Below, in pieces: positions 31,813 through 41,400 of a stretch of DNA of 64,000 bases. The stretch covers positions 2,108,001 through 2,172,000 of the forward strand of contig OZ251535.1 in the NCBI GenBank assembly GCA_965243165.1, in the 5' to 3' direction. A program made the position numbers and the translations under genes. A model generated the notes under the pieces. It was not told the origin of the DNA. It searched no databases and saw nothing but the letters and a program-made list of their open reading frames with translations. How positions within the stretch are numbered: the first letter of the stretch is position 1; every line of letters starts with the position of its first letter. Source of the stretch: CATQHD01 sp965243165 (lineage in GTDB: Bacteria; Actinomycetota; Acidimicrobiia; Spongiisociales; Spongiisociaceae).

Positions 31813-33615
31813 TCAGGCGGGGGCGGGCCGGCGGCGGAACCGAGTCTGGTAGAGCCGGGTGTACAGCCCGCCCGCCTCCAGCAGCTCGGCGTGGGCGCCC
31901 TGTTCGACCAGACGGCCTTCGTCCAGCACCAGGATGCGGTCGGCGGCCCGGACGGTGGACAGGCGGTGGGCGATGACCAGAGAGGTGCGGCCCTCCATGA
32001 CCCGTTCCAGCGCCTCGTGCACCAAGGCTTCGGATTCGGAGTCGAGGTGGGCGGTGGCTTCGTCCAGGATGAGGATCTGCGGGTCTTTCAGGATCACCCG
32101 CGCCAGGGCGATCCGCTGCTTCTCGCCCCCCGACAGGCGGTAGCCCCGCTCCCCCACCACCGTCTCGTACCCGTCGGCCAGCGAAGCGATGAAGCCGTGG
32201 ATGTTGGCCGCCCGGGCGGCCGCCTCGATCTCGCCCCGGTCTGCTTCCGGCTTGCCGTAGCGCAGGTTGGCGGCGATGGTGTCGTGGAAGAGGAAGGTCT
32301 CCTGGGTAACCACCCCCACCGACTGCTCCAGCGAATCCAGGGAGGCGCCCCGCACGTCCACCCCGTCGATCCTGACCTGCCCCCGCTCCAGGTCGTAGAG
32401 GCGGGGTATCAGGTAGCTGACGGTGGTCTTGCCCGCGCCGGAGGGGCCCACCAGGGCGGCCAGCTCGCCGGGCTCGATGCGGAAGCTCAGGTCTTCGACC
32501 GCCCACTCGCGGCCGGCCTGGAAGGACGGGGTGCTGCCGCCGCCGGGCCGCCGGAACCGGTCGACCGAGGCCAGGCCGCCGAGCCGGCCGGTCTGGTAAC
32601 GGAAGAACACCCGGTCGAACTCGACCAAGCCCCGGACGGGGCGGATGTCCACCGCTCCGGGGCGCTCCACTATGTCGTGCGGGAGGTCCAGCACCTCGAA
32701 GACCCGCTCGAAGGAGACCAGGGAGGAGGCGAACTCCACCCGGGCGTTGGACATGGCCGACAGCGGCCCGTACAGCTGCACCAACAGGGTGGAGAACATG
32801 ATCACCGTGCCGAGGCTCATCCCGCCGCGGATGACCAGGAAGCCCCCCGCCCAGAACACGGCGGCGGTGCCCAGGGCGCTCACCAGCCCGAGGGCGGCGA
32901 AGAACCAGCGCCCGACCATGGCCGAGCGGACGCCGAGGTCCCGCACCGACCGGGCCTCTTCGGCGAAACGGGCCGCCTCCTCCCGGCGGCGTCCGAACAG
33001 CTTGACCAGCAGGGCGCCGCTCACGTTGAAGGTCTCGTTGAGGATGGCGGACATGGCGGCGTTGTGCTGCATCTGCTGCTGGGTGATCCGGCGGAGGATG
33101 CGGGCCACCCGCCGGGCCGGGTAGACGAACAGGGGCAGGGCGGCCACCGCCAACAGGGTGAGGCGCCACTCCGCCCGGAGCATCACCACCAGGATCACCG
33201 TCACCGAGACGATGTTGGAGGCGATGGTGACGAAGGTTCCAGTGATGGCGGTCTGCGCGCCCACCACGTCGTTGTCGAGGCGGGACACCAGCTCGCCGGT
33301 CTTGGTCTGGGTGAAGAAACGCAGCGACATGGCCTGGAGGTGGGTGTAGAGGGAGCGCCGCAGGTCGTAGATGATCCCCTCCCCCGCCCGGGCCGACATC
33401 CACCGCTGCAGGGCGCCCACCGACACCGTGACCAGCGGCGCGGCCACCATTCCCGCTCCGAGCAGGGTGAGCCGCCCCAGGTCGGCTTCGGGGACGGCGC
33501 GGTCCACCAGATCCCGGATGAGAAGCGGCGGAACCACCGTCAGCACGGCGATGATCAGGATGGTGGCCAGCACCCCCGCCAGCAGCCACCGGTAGGGCCG
33601 CCCGTAGGCGAACAC
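31813..33615 (-). CDS. ABC exporter, fused permease and ATPase (MsbA/MDR type)
   Basis: A half-transporter of 600 residues or more. Six transmembrane helices occupy about residues 1-290; the ATPase has Walker A GPSGAGKTT, Q-loop TQETFLFHDT, signature LSGGEKQRIALAR, Walker B ILILDEATAHLD and switch His in VIAHRLSTV. A homodimer would export lipids or drugs. The first canonical start is GTG 33615, but the in-frame sequence before it reads GGGWWSYLRYDQDEKGPEID and ALLRR, the typical N-terminus of actinobacterial exporters, without any ATG, GTG or TTG; an ATC at 33708-33706 is the best-placed candidate. A 30-residue insert (GGLASVDRFRRPGGGST) lies between the domains. Confidence 0.9.
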   Translation of the reverse strand: MFAYGRPYRWLLAGVLATILIIAVLTVVPPLLIRDLVDRAVPEADLGRLTLLGAGMVAAPLVTVSVGALQRWMSARAGEGIIYDLRRSLYTHLQAMSLRFFTQTKTGELVSRLDNDVVGAQTAITGTFVTIASNIVSVTVILVVMLRAEWRLTLLAVAALPLFVYPARRVARILRRITQQQMQHNAAMSAILNETFNVSGALLVKLFGRRREEAARFAEEARSVRDLGVRSAMVGRWFFAALGLVSALGTAAVFWAGGFLVIRGGMSLGTVIMFSTLLVQLYGPLSAMSNARVEFASSLVSFERVFEVLDLPHDIVERPGAVDIRPVRGLVEFDRVFFRYQTGRLGGLASVDRFRRPGGGSTPSFQAGREWAVEDLSFRIEPGELAALVGPSGAGKTTVSYLIPRLYDLERGQVRIDGVDVRGASLDSLEQSVGVVTQETFLFHDTIAANLRYGKPEADRGEIEAAARAANIHGFIASLADGYETVVGERGYRLSGGEKQRIALARVILKDPQILILDEATAHLDSESEALVHEALERVMEGRTSLVIAHRLSTVRAADRILVLDEGRLVEQGAHAELLEAGGLYTRLYQTRFRRRPAPA

Positions 33616-33794
33616 CCGCCGCAGCAGGGCCCGGTCGATCTCCGGCCCCTTCTCGTCCTGGTCGTAGCGGAGGTACGACCACCAACCCCCGCCTGCTCCG
33701 TGCCAGATGACCGTCTTCCCCGCCGCCGACTGGTGTATCTTACGGCCGGACGGCTTCTACGGAGCCGGACGGATCACGAACGGGAACCGGACAG

Positions 33795-34112
33795 GTGCGG
33801 TACAAGGGATACACCGCCGCCGTCGAATACGACGATTCGGTCGGGCTGCTTCACGGAAGCGTCATCAACAGCGGCCCCTATCCGATCGCGACCTTCGAGG
33901 CGGCCGGCCTCGAGGCTCTCCGCGAGGAGTTCCACCGGTCCGTCGACGATTACCTCGCCTGGTGCGAAGAGGACGGAGTGCCGCCCCGCCTTCCCAGAAC
34001 AGGGCCGGCCTCTCCGCAACCCCTGATCACACTCAACTCAGCTCAGTTGTCCGCACAGGGCGGCCTGGCAACCGTCCATCTGGATCGAACCACCGAACTG
34101 CCTCTGAATTGA
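33795..34112 (+). CDS. HicB-family antitoxin-like protein (no HicA seen)
   Basis: A 105-residue protein from GTG 33795. Residues 1-62 match the HicB partial RNase-H-like fold: MRYKGYTAAVEYDDSVGLLH, GSVI, then FEAAGLEALREEFHRSVDDY and LAWCEE. In the longer HicB proteins a DNA-binding HTH or RHH domain follows; here the tail is unstructured (TLNSAQLSAQGG) and is encoded in part by the TTGAG-type element at 34031-34048, as though the element had been inserted. No HicA toxin gene is found on either side, so it may be an orphan. Divergent from the ABC exporter and convergent with the SLH protease. Confidence 0.72.
   Translation: MRYKGYTAAVEYDDSVGLLHGSVINSGPYPIATFEAAGLEALREEFHRSVDDYLAWCEEDGVPPRLPRTGPASPQPLITLNSAQLSAQGGLATVHLDRTTELPLN
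34031..34048. repeat. Short TTGAG-type element, copy 1 (inside HicB tail)
   Basis: ACTCAACTCAGCTCAGTT here is the reverse complement of the pentamer-like run at 38227-38247 and shares its core with 47816-47830. It falls in coding sequence, near the 3' end of the HicB-like gene. Confidence 0.5.
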
Positions 34113-34119
34113 GTTCATT

Positions 34120-36159
34120 TCATTCATTCATTTCCGTGTTGGGGCGGACCTCGACCACGAAGGCGTCGCCGCTGCGGCTGATCACCGCTATTTCGTCGCC
34201 GTCCTGCCAGTACCATCTGTCGTCGGGCTGCATCACATGGGCGGCCTCGCTCGGTACGTACCCCTCGTCCGAGTCGAAGATCGGTTCGGTTCGGCGGTAG
34301 AGGCCGTGGCAGTACCCGCGGTCGGGCAGGTCGCATCCGTACACCGACTGGTCGACGTGGTATATCTCCACCCCTTCCTCGATGATGTCGGCGTCGGCCC
34401 ACCAAAGGTCTCCTTCGCCTTCGACCCGCACCCCCAGAGCCCGGTAACGGCTGCGGTCGCCGGCCTCGTAGGGGACGATCAGCAGCTGAATCCCGCCGCT
34501 GCCTATTGGCTCCAGGGTGTAGCGGGCGGTCGTCCCCGGCGTGTGCACCGCCGTCTGAGACGGGGGTATCCAACCGGCGGCGTAGCGGTTGACCGCCGGA
34601 GTGCCCAATCCCGGCAGCGGAGCGGACCGCCCGGTGCTGGGCGCGCCCATGATGTCCATCGGGTTGTCGTACTGCCAGATCTGCCCGCGGTGCTCGGTCT
34701 CGCCGCTGTAGGAGTGAGGCCAGCACAGGGCGTGGCCCATCTCGTGGGCCAGCACGGTCGGATCTATGAAGGAGTTCCCGTTGACCAGCACCGCCCGGCG
34801 GTTGTCGGGGAAGCTCCGCTGTGAGAAGTAACCGCAGTCCGCCTGCCCGGCAAAGCTGTTCCCGGCGGACACGCCGACGACTATCACCACCCCGTCGATG
34901 TCCGTGTTCCCGCCGGGGTAGCGGTCCAGCACCTCGCCGTAGCAGTTGCGGAAGTAGTCGCGGGACAGCCCGACGGTCACCACGCCGCCCGGGATGAAAC
35001 TCGGCGTGTAGAGGCCGCCGGACAGCCATTGGAACCAAGGCCGGACCTGGGCGGCGAACTTGTCGGCGTAGTTGGACGGGTTGTGCCGGTGGTCGGGATT
35101 CTCGGAGTAGTAGCGTATCCAGGGGGTGTTGCACAGCCACACCTCGAACCTGTCCCCGGCGGACCCCGGCAGCGAATAGGCCCTGGCGAACTCGGCGTGG
35201 GCGACCAGCTGCAGCGGATCCCCCGTGTAGACGCCGTCCGGGTCGGGCGGCAGCGCCGCCGCCAGGGTGGTAACAGTGGTAATCGCGGCAGCCGTCGCGG
35301 CGGTGGTGGTAGTCGTCGGGGGCGCAGCCAGGATCACCGGACCGTTCGGCCGCACCGCCGTGTGGCCCAGGGTCCTGATGATGAGCGATGCCATCTGCGC
35401 CCTCGTTATCCGCCCGTTCGGGTCGTAGGTCCCGTCCGCCCGGCCGGACGCCACCCCCAGCTCGTACATGGCCTCGATGGCGTACTCCTGCTCGAGGGTG
35501 GCTTCCGTCAGGGAGTCGGGGAAGGAGTCGTCGATCTCGATGCGCCCGCCGGACGCCGGGAACAGGTCCACCCGGCCGTTGTCGGCGACCGCCACCCTGA
35601 TCGGCGCCCCCGAAGCGGTGGTCAGCTCCAGCAGGCGCGCCAAGAACACCGCCATGCCGCCCCGGGTCACCGCCCCGTCCGGGTCGAAGTGGGCCGTGGA
35701 GCCGGCGCTGCGCATCAGGCCCATCTCCACCGCGGCGTTGATCCCTGCCTGAACCGAGGCGCTCTTGCCGCCGATGTCCGCGAAGGGCGAATGCTGCGTC
35801 CGGGGGACGGCGATCCCGGCCCGGTCGGCGGCCCGGATCAGGAACAGCGCCATCTGCCACCTGGTAACTTCCCGGCCGGGCGCATAGCGGGTCCCGTCGC
35901 CCACCCCCACCGTGACCCGGTAATAGGCGATGCATCCGATATTGGCGGCGTGCACATCGTCTTCGTCTATGTCCAAGAACCGCCCCGCCGCCTGCCCGGC
36001 GGCCTGTTCTCGGTCGGGGCAGGCAGGGTTCGACCCGGCCAAGGCGGCGTCGGGCTCGCCCACCACCCCGACCGCCGGGAAAGCCGCCGGGAAGACAGCC
36101 GAGGCCGCAAGCAATGCAGGCAGAACCCTCAGCGCCGATCTCACAGCTATCCGCACCAT
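34120..36159 (-). CDS. Secreted SLH-domain metalloprotease (metzincin type)
   Basis: A 679-residue exported protein. The ATG at 36159 gives a signal peptide (VRIAVRSALRVLPALLAASA). Three S-layer-homology repeats follow (DIDEDDVHAANIGCIAYYR..., FADIGGKSASVQAGINAAVE..., FPDSLTEATLEQEYAIEAMY...), then a Thr/Ala-rich linker (PPTTTTTAATAAAITTVTT) and a protease domain with HEMGHALCWPH: His472, Glu473, His476, His482, the metzincin HExxHxxxxxH pattern although the usual Gly is Cys. A DIMG turn downstream could be the Met-turn. It would be anchored to cell-wall polymer and degrade extracellular protein. Two AT-rich tetramer runs (TGAA)n encode its last residues. Monocistronic. Confidence 0.82.
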   Translation of the reverse strand: MVRIAVRSALRVLPALLAASAVFPAAFPAVGVVGEPDAALAGSNPACPDREQAAGQAAGRFLDIDEDDVHAANIGCIAYYRVTVGVGDGTRYAPGREVTRWQMALFLIRAADRAGIAVPRTQHSPFADIGGKSASVQAGINAAVEMGLMRSAGSTAHFDPDGAVTRGGMAVFLARLLELTTASGAPIRVAVADNGRVDLFPASGGRIEIDDSFPDSLTEATLEQEYAIEAMYELGVASGRADGTYDPNGRITRAQMASLIIRTLGHTAVRPNGPVILAAPPTTTTTAATAAAITTVTTLAAALPPDPDGVYTGDPLQLVAHAEFARAYSLPGSAGDRFEVWLCNTPWIRYYSENPDHRHNPSNYADKFAAQVRPWFQWLSGGLYTPSFIPGGVVTVGLSRDYFRNCYGEVLDRYPGGNTDIDGVVIVVGVSAGNSFAGQADCGYFSQRSFPDNRRAVLVNGNSFIDPTVLAHEMGHALCWPHSYSGETEHRGQIWQYDNPMDIMGAPSTGRSAPLPGLGTPAVNRYAAGWIPPSQTAVHTPGTTARYTLEPIGSGGIQLLIVPYEAGDRSRYRALGVRVEGEGDLWWADADIIEEGVEIYHVDQSVYGCDLPDRGYCHGLYRRTEPIFDSDEGYVPSEAAHVMQPDDRWYWQDGDEIAVISRSGDAFVVEVRPNTEMNE

Positions 36160-36271
36160 CGGATTGCAACATAGCGGCCGCCTGAGGCAATCCCTCGGGG
36201 CCGGCCCGGCCAAGACCGGGGCGGCTACCTTGAAGGCGGCAACTCACCGCATCTACGAGGAGAATGAGAAG

Positions 36272-37363
36272 ATGGCCGGATACGGGATGGGAAACCCCGA
36301 ACTCGACCGGGCAGCCGCCGAGCTGATCGAACAGGCCGGGGGAAGCGCCGACCAGGATCTGATAGCCGAGCTGATCACCACCGCCCTGAAGCTGCACCGG
36401 GACGGGCCCGGCCGCGGCAGGCTGAAGCTGTTCAACAGCGCCCTCAAGGAGATGCGCTATTCGGCCCGGGTGTTCGGAACTTCCGGAGGAACCCCCAAGG
36501 TAACCGTCTTCGGGTCGGCCCGCACCCCGCCCGGCCACCCCGACTACCGCTTGGCCCGCGACTTCGCCCGCCACATGTGGAAACGCCGCGGCTGGATGGC
36601 GGTGACCGGCGCCGGCCCGGGGATAATGGAGGCGGCCAACCTGGGTGCAGGCCGGGAAGGGTCGTTCGGCGTCAACATCAGGCTGCCGTTCGAGGCCGCC
36701 CCCAACCCCCACATTCCCGCCGGGCGGCTCATCAACTTCAAGTACTTCTTCACCCGCAAGCTCGGCTTCGTGATGGAATCCCGCGCCTTCGCCGTCTTCC
36801 CCGGCGGGGTCGGCACCATGGACGAGGCCTTCGAGCTGCTCACCCTGCTCCAGACCGGCAAAGCGCCCCTCCAGCCGGTCGTCCTGATGGAGGCGGAGCC
36901 CTCCTACTGGCCTGCTTGGGAGCGTTTCGTAACCGAGCAGCTGCTGGGGAACGGGATGATCGCCCCCGCCGACCTCGGCCTGTACCGGAAGGCCAACCGG
37001 GTCGAGGAGGCGGCCGAGGAGATCTGCCGGTTCTACGCCAACTACCGCTCCCAGCGCTACGCGGGCGGCCGTCTGGTGCTCCGCCTCCGCCGCGCCCCGA
37101 CCGAACAACAGATCGAGCTGTTGAACGACGAGTTCTCCGATCTGCTGGCCGAGGGCCGGATCGAACGGGCCGAACCCCACGCGGCCGAGATCCGGGACCG
37201 CGACGCCCTCGACTGCGCCCGGCTGGCGCTGGCCTTCGACCGGCGGAGCACCGGGCGGCTGCGGGCGATGTTGGACCGGATCAACGGCTTCGCATACGAG
37301 GACGACCCCGGCTTCGAGGGAGCCGGTTGTGAAGGCCCCCTCCCCCGCCCCTTCTCCGGCTGA
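36272..37363 (+). CDS. LOG-family protein (lysine-decarboxylase-like, nucleotide phosphoribohydrolase type)
   Basis: A 363-residue protein with the LOG fold: PKVTVFGSARTPPGHPDY, then GWMAVTGAGPGIMEAANLGA, a FFTRKLGFVMESRAFAVFP segment and the signature PGGVGTMDE. LOG enzymes remove ribose 5-phosphate from nucleotides (cytokinin activation or PpnN-like turnover). It is longer than the minimal family (about 190 residues), with N- and C-terminal helical extensions, closer to the PpnN/YgdH size class. The ATG at 36272 has AGGAGA upstream; an open frame extends further left but overlaps the divergent protease gene. Appears monocistronic. Confidence 0.82.
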   Translation: MAGYGMGNPELDRAAAELIEQAGGSADQDLIAELITTALKLHRDGPGRGRLKLFNSALKEMRYSARVFGTSGGTPKVTVFGSARTPPGHPDYRLARDFARHMWKRRGWMAVTGAGPGIMEAANLGAGREGSFGVNIRLPFEAAPNPHIPAGRLINFKYFFTRKLGFVMESRAFAVFPGGVGTMDEAFELLTLLQTGKAPLQPVVLMEAEPSYWPAWERFVTEQLLGNGMIAPADLGLYRKANRVEEAAEEICRFYANYRSQRYAGGRLVLRLRRAPTEQQIELLNDEFSDLLAEGRIERAEPHAAEIRDRDALDCARLALAFDRRSTGRLRAMLDRINGFAYEDDPGFEGAGCEGPLPRPFSG

Positions 37364-37492
37364 ACGGCTCCGGGCCGTTCATGTCCACGCGGGCGGCAGC
37401 GGCGGTCTGCGCGGCTCACCGGCCGCCTTCTGCGCCGCCGGGCCGCCGCCGGCGGATTGTCAAAGAAACGAGGCGTAGTAGACTGAAGCGGG

Positions 37493-38230
37493 ATGCGCGA
37501 TATCCTGTCAGATCTGGTAGCCGAGCAGCAGCAGCTCGATCAGTTCCTCCAGAGGGTTCAGGTGCGCGACTGGAGCACCCCCACCTCCGCCGACGGCTGG
37601 GACATACGGGACACCGTATCCCACCTCGCCCACATCGAGGAGTACTCCTACAACGCGCTGGCCGAAGAGGGGGGGATGCTCGCCCACCTCGACGACTACG
37701 AGACCTTCGACGATTTCACGGAGTCGGGCGTGGAGAAGGGCCGGGACATGCGCCCCCAGGACGTGATCGAATGGTGGCGCCTGGGCAGGGCCAAGGTGGT
37801 GGACGCCCTGAGCCGCGCCGAGGCCCGCGACCGGGTCCCCTGGTTCTACGGCCCTATGTCGGCCCGCAGCTTCGCCACCCTCAGAATGGCCGAGACCTGG
37901 GCGCACGGCCTCGACGTCCATGACGCCGTGGGCGAGGAGGCGGAAGACACCGAGCGGCTCCGCCACATCATCGTGATCATCCACAAGACACTGCCCTGGG
38001 CCTTCGAGCAGGCCGGCCTCGAATACGCCGCCCCGGTGCGCATAGAGGGCATTGGACCCATGTACGCCAAGTACGCCGCCGGCCCGGAAGACACCGACCA
38101 GCTCATCAGGGGGCCGGCGGGCGAGATCTGCCGCATCGCCCTCCAGCGCCTCCACCCCGACGACGCCGAGAACGTCGCCGCCCAGGGCGAGACAGCCGAA
38201 ACAGCCCTCCAGGTGATGCGCACGTATTGA
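37493..38230 (+). CDS. TIGR03084/DinB-like metal-binding protein (mycothiol-dependent type)
   Basis: A 245-residue protein of the actinobacterial family TIGR03084, related to maleylpyruvate isomerase and DinB. The four-helix bundle carries the metal-ligand histidines: WDIRDTVSHLAHIEEYSYNA near residue 45 and AETWAHGLDVHDAVG near 145. A C-terminal SCP2-like segment (GPAGEICRIALQRL...) follows. Members are thought to use mycothiol as thiol cofactor; substrate unknown. The stop codon TGA at 38228 is immediately followed by the TTGAG-type element. Confidence 0.82.
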   Translation: MRDILSDLVAEQQQLDQFLQRVQVRDWSTPTSADGWDIRDTVSHLAHIEEYSYNALAEEGGMLAHLDDYETFDDFTESGVEKGRDMRPQDVIEWWRLGRAKVVDALSRAEARDRVPWFYGPMSARSFATLRMAETWAHGLDVHDAVGEEAEDTERLRHIIVIIHKTLPWAFEQAGLEYAAPVRIEGIGPMYAKYAAGPEDTDQLIRGPAGEICRIALQRLHPDDAENVAAQGETAETALQVMRTY

Positions 38231-38247
38231 GTTGAGCTGAGTTGAGT
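38227..38247. repeat. Short TTGAG-type element, copy 2 (after a stop codon)
   Basis: The run TTGAGTTGAGCTGAGTTGAG, four imperfect pentamers, begins within the stop codon of the TIGR03084 gene. The same core occurs at 34031-34048 and 47816-47830. Confidence 0.6.
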
Positions 38248-38445
38248 CCCGGCGGCTCGAACTCCCGCCTCCAACCTCATCCAGCGCCGAATCGATCCGC
38301 CTCCGGCGGTATCCAAGGGGCGGTTGCCGAAGCCTCGACACTTCCCGCAAGGAATGTGGACAAGCCTGTGGAAAACTATGCAAGTACGGCAGGCGTCGGG
38401 GCCGCGGGCGGGGGCGTGTCTCACCGGGGCGGTACTCTGCCGGGC

Positions 38446-41400
38446 ATGGATGAACGCACGAAGCAGGGCGGTGCGGGCGGCGGCGCGGATACGGCCGGCG
38501 GTCTTTTCTCCCCCGCCGCGGCCGCATGGTTCGACGAGACCTTCAACGCCCCCACTCCGGCTCAGGCCCGGGGGTGGCCGGCCATCGCCGCGGGCGGCCA
38601 CACCCTGATCCACGCCCCCACCGGATCGGGCAAGACCCTGGCCGCCTTCCTGTACATGCTCGACCGGCTGCTGACCGAACCGGCCCCGCCCCCGCCCGCC
38701 CGCTGCCGGGTGCTCTACATATCGCCCATGAAGGCCCTGGCCCACGACGTGGAACGCAACCTGCGGGCCCCCCTGACAGGGATCCGCCGCACCGCCGCCC
38801 TCCAAGGGCTCGAACCCCCCGCCGAGGTGACGGCGGCCATCCGCACCGGCGAAACCCCCGCCGCCGAACGCCGCCGCATGCAGCAGCACCCCCCCGACAT
38901 CCTCATCACCACTCCTGAATCCCTGTACCTGATCCTCACCAGCCAGGCCCGCCGGATGCTGGGCTCGGTCCGCTGGGTGATCATCGACGAGGTGCATGCG
39001 GTGGCCGGAACCAAGCGGGGGTCGCACCTGGCGCTGTCTCTGGAACGCCTGGAAGAGATCACCGCCGCACCCCCGCAGCGGATCGGGCTGTCCGCCACGC
39101 AGCGCCCCCTGCCGGTGATCGCCGAGTTCATGGGCGGCGGCCGGCTCGAAGGCGAGGCGTGGATCCCCCGGCCGGTAACGATCGTCGACGACCCCGGCGA
39201 CCGGAGGCTGGAGGTCGAAATCATCGTTCCGGTGGAGGACATGGCCGCCCCTGCTCCGCCCGACCCGCTCGACTCCGACCCCTCCCCCGCCGGGCGCCGG
39301 TCGATCTGGCCGTCGATCTATCCGAAGGTGCTGGACCTGATCCGGTCCCACCGCTCCACCATCGTCTTCACCAACTCCCGGCGGCAGGCCGAGCGGTTGT
39401 GCGCCGAGCTCAACGAACTGGCCGGCGGGGAGATAGCCCGCGCCCACCACGGTTCGGTGTCCCGCGAACAGCGCCTGGCCATCGAAGACCTGCTGAAGCG
39501 GGGAGAGCTGCCGGCGGTGGCCGCCACCTCCACCCTCGAGCTGGGAATCGACATGGGGTCGGTGGACCTGGCGGTGCTCATCGAATCTCCCCCCAGCGCC
39601 GCCTCCGGCCTGCAGCGGGCGGGGCGGGCCGGACACCGGGTGGGGGCGGCCAGCGCGGCCAAGATCTTTCCCAAGTTCCGGGGCGATCTGCTCGAGGCCG
39701 CCGTGGTGTCCGGCCTGATGCTGGCCGGCGAAGTGGAACCCACCGCCGTCCCGCAGAGCCCTTTGGACGCATTGGCCCAACAGATCGTGGCGGCCGCGGC
39801 GGTGGACGACTGGGAAGCGGACGACCTCTACCGGATGGTGAGGAGGGCCGCCCCCTACCGCAGCCTGGCCCGCGGCCCCTACGAGGCGGTGCTCGACATG
39901 CTGGCGGGGCGGTACCCCTCGGAGCTGTTCGGGGAGCTGCGGCCCCGCCTGATCTGGGATCGGGTAACCAATGTCCTCACCGCCCGTTCCGGCGCCCGGC
40001 GGTTGGCGGTCACCAACCCGGGAACCATCCCCGACCGGGGCCTCTACACCGTCAACCTGCCCGACGGGAGCCGGGTGGGCGAGCTCGACGAGGAGATGGT
40101 CTACGAATCCCGGCCGGGGGACGCCTTCGTCCTTGGGGCCTCCACCTGGCGCATCACCGACATCACCCGCGACCGGGTAGAGGTGGTCCCGGCACCCGGG
40201 GAGCCGTCCGCCCGCATGCCCTTCTGGCGGGGCGACCGGGCGGGCCGTCCGATCGAGACCGGGCGGGCCGTGGGCCGGTTCATCCGGCGGATCGGCGCCA
40301 TGGAAACCGGGCGGGCGGTGGAGGTTCTCATGCAAGAGCACCATCTCGACCGCTGGGCGGCCTCCAACCTGGCCGCCTACCTCGCCGACCAGAAGGAGGC
40401 CTCGGGCGTGCTGCCCACCGACCGAACGGTGGTGGTGGAACGGTTCCGAGACGAGATCGGCGACTGGCGGATCGCCGTCCTGTCCCCCCTGGGCGGCCGG
40501 GTGCATGCCCCGTGGGCGATGGCCATCAACCGCAAACTCACCGACCGGTACGGAAGGAGGCTGGACGTCATCTGGAGCGACGACGGCATCTCGTTCCGGT
40601 TCATCGACACCGACGACCTGCCCGGCCTGGAAGATCTGCTGATAGACCCCGACGAGCTGGAGCCGATCCTCGTGGAGGAGCTGTCGAGCACCGCCCTCTT
40701 CGCCGGCCGGTTCCGGGAGGCGGCCGCCAGGGCGCTGCTCCTGCCCCGCCGCCGCTTCGACGGGCGCATCCCCCTGTGGCTGCAACGGAGGCGGGCTTCG
40801 GACCTGATGGCCATAGCTTCCCAGTTCGGCTCGTTCCCCATCGTCCTCGAGACCTACCGCGAGATACTCCAAGATGTGTTCGACCTCCCGGCGGCCCGGG
40901 AGCTGCTGGGCGGCATCCGGTCGCGCAAAGTGCGGGTGGAGGAGGTGGAAACCGCCGGCCCCGGCCCCTTCGCCTCCTCGCTCCTGTTCGAGTTCGCGGC
41001 GTCGTTCCTGTACGAGGGGGACGCCGCCCCGGCGGAGCGGAGAGCGGCGGCGCTGACCCTGGACCGGCAGCTGCTGGCCGAGCTGCTCGGCGAAGGGGAG
41101 CTGCGGGAGCTGCTCGACGAGGAAGTGATCGCCTCGGTAGAACTGGAGCTGCAGCGGCTGGCCGAGGGCCGCAAAGCGCGGGGGCCGGACGGAGTGCACG
41201 ACCTGCTGCGCGCCCTGGGTCCGCTCTCCGAGGAAGAAACAGCGGCCCGGCTGGAGGGGGGCGGGGCGGACGCCGGAGATATCCTGGCCGCCCTGGAAGG
41301 CGGGAGGCGGGTGATGCGGGCGTCGGTGGCGGGCCGCCGGGTATGGGCGGCGGTCGAAGACGCTGGGCGGCTGCGCGACGCCCTGGGGGTGCAGCCGCCC

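Noticed and set aside
31709..33685. A longer minus-strand frame over the ABC exporter
   Set aside because: Its translation is Pro/Arg/Gly-rich, while the other frame holds all ABC motifs.
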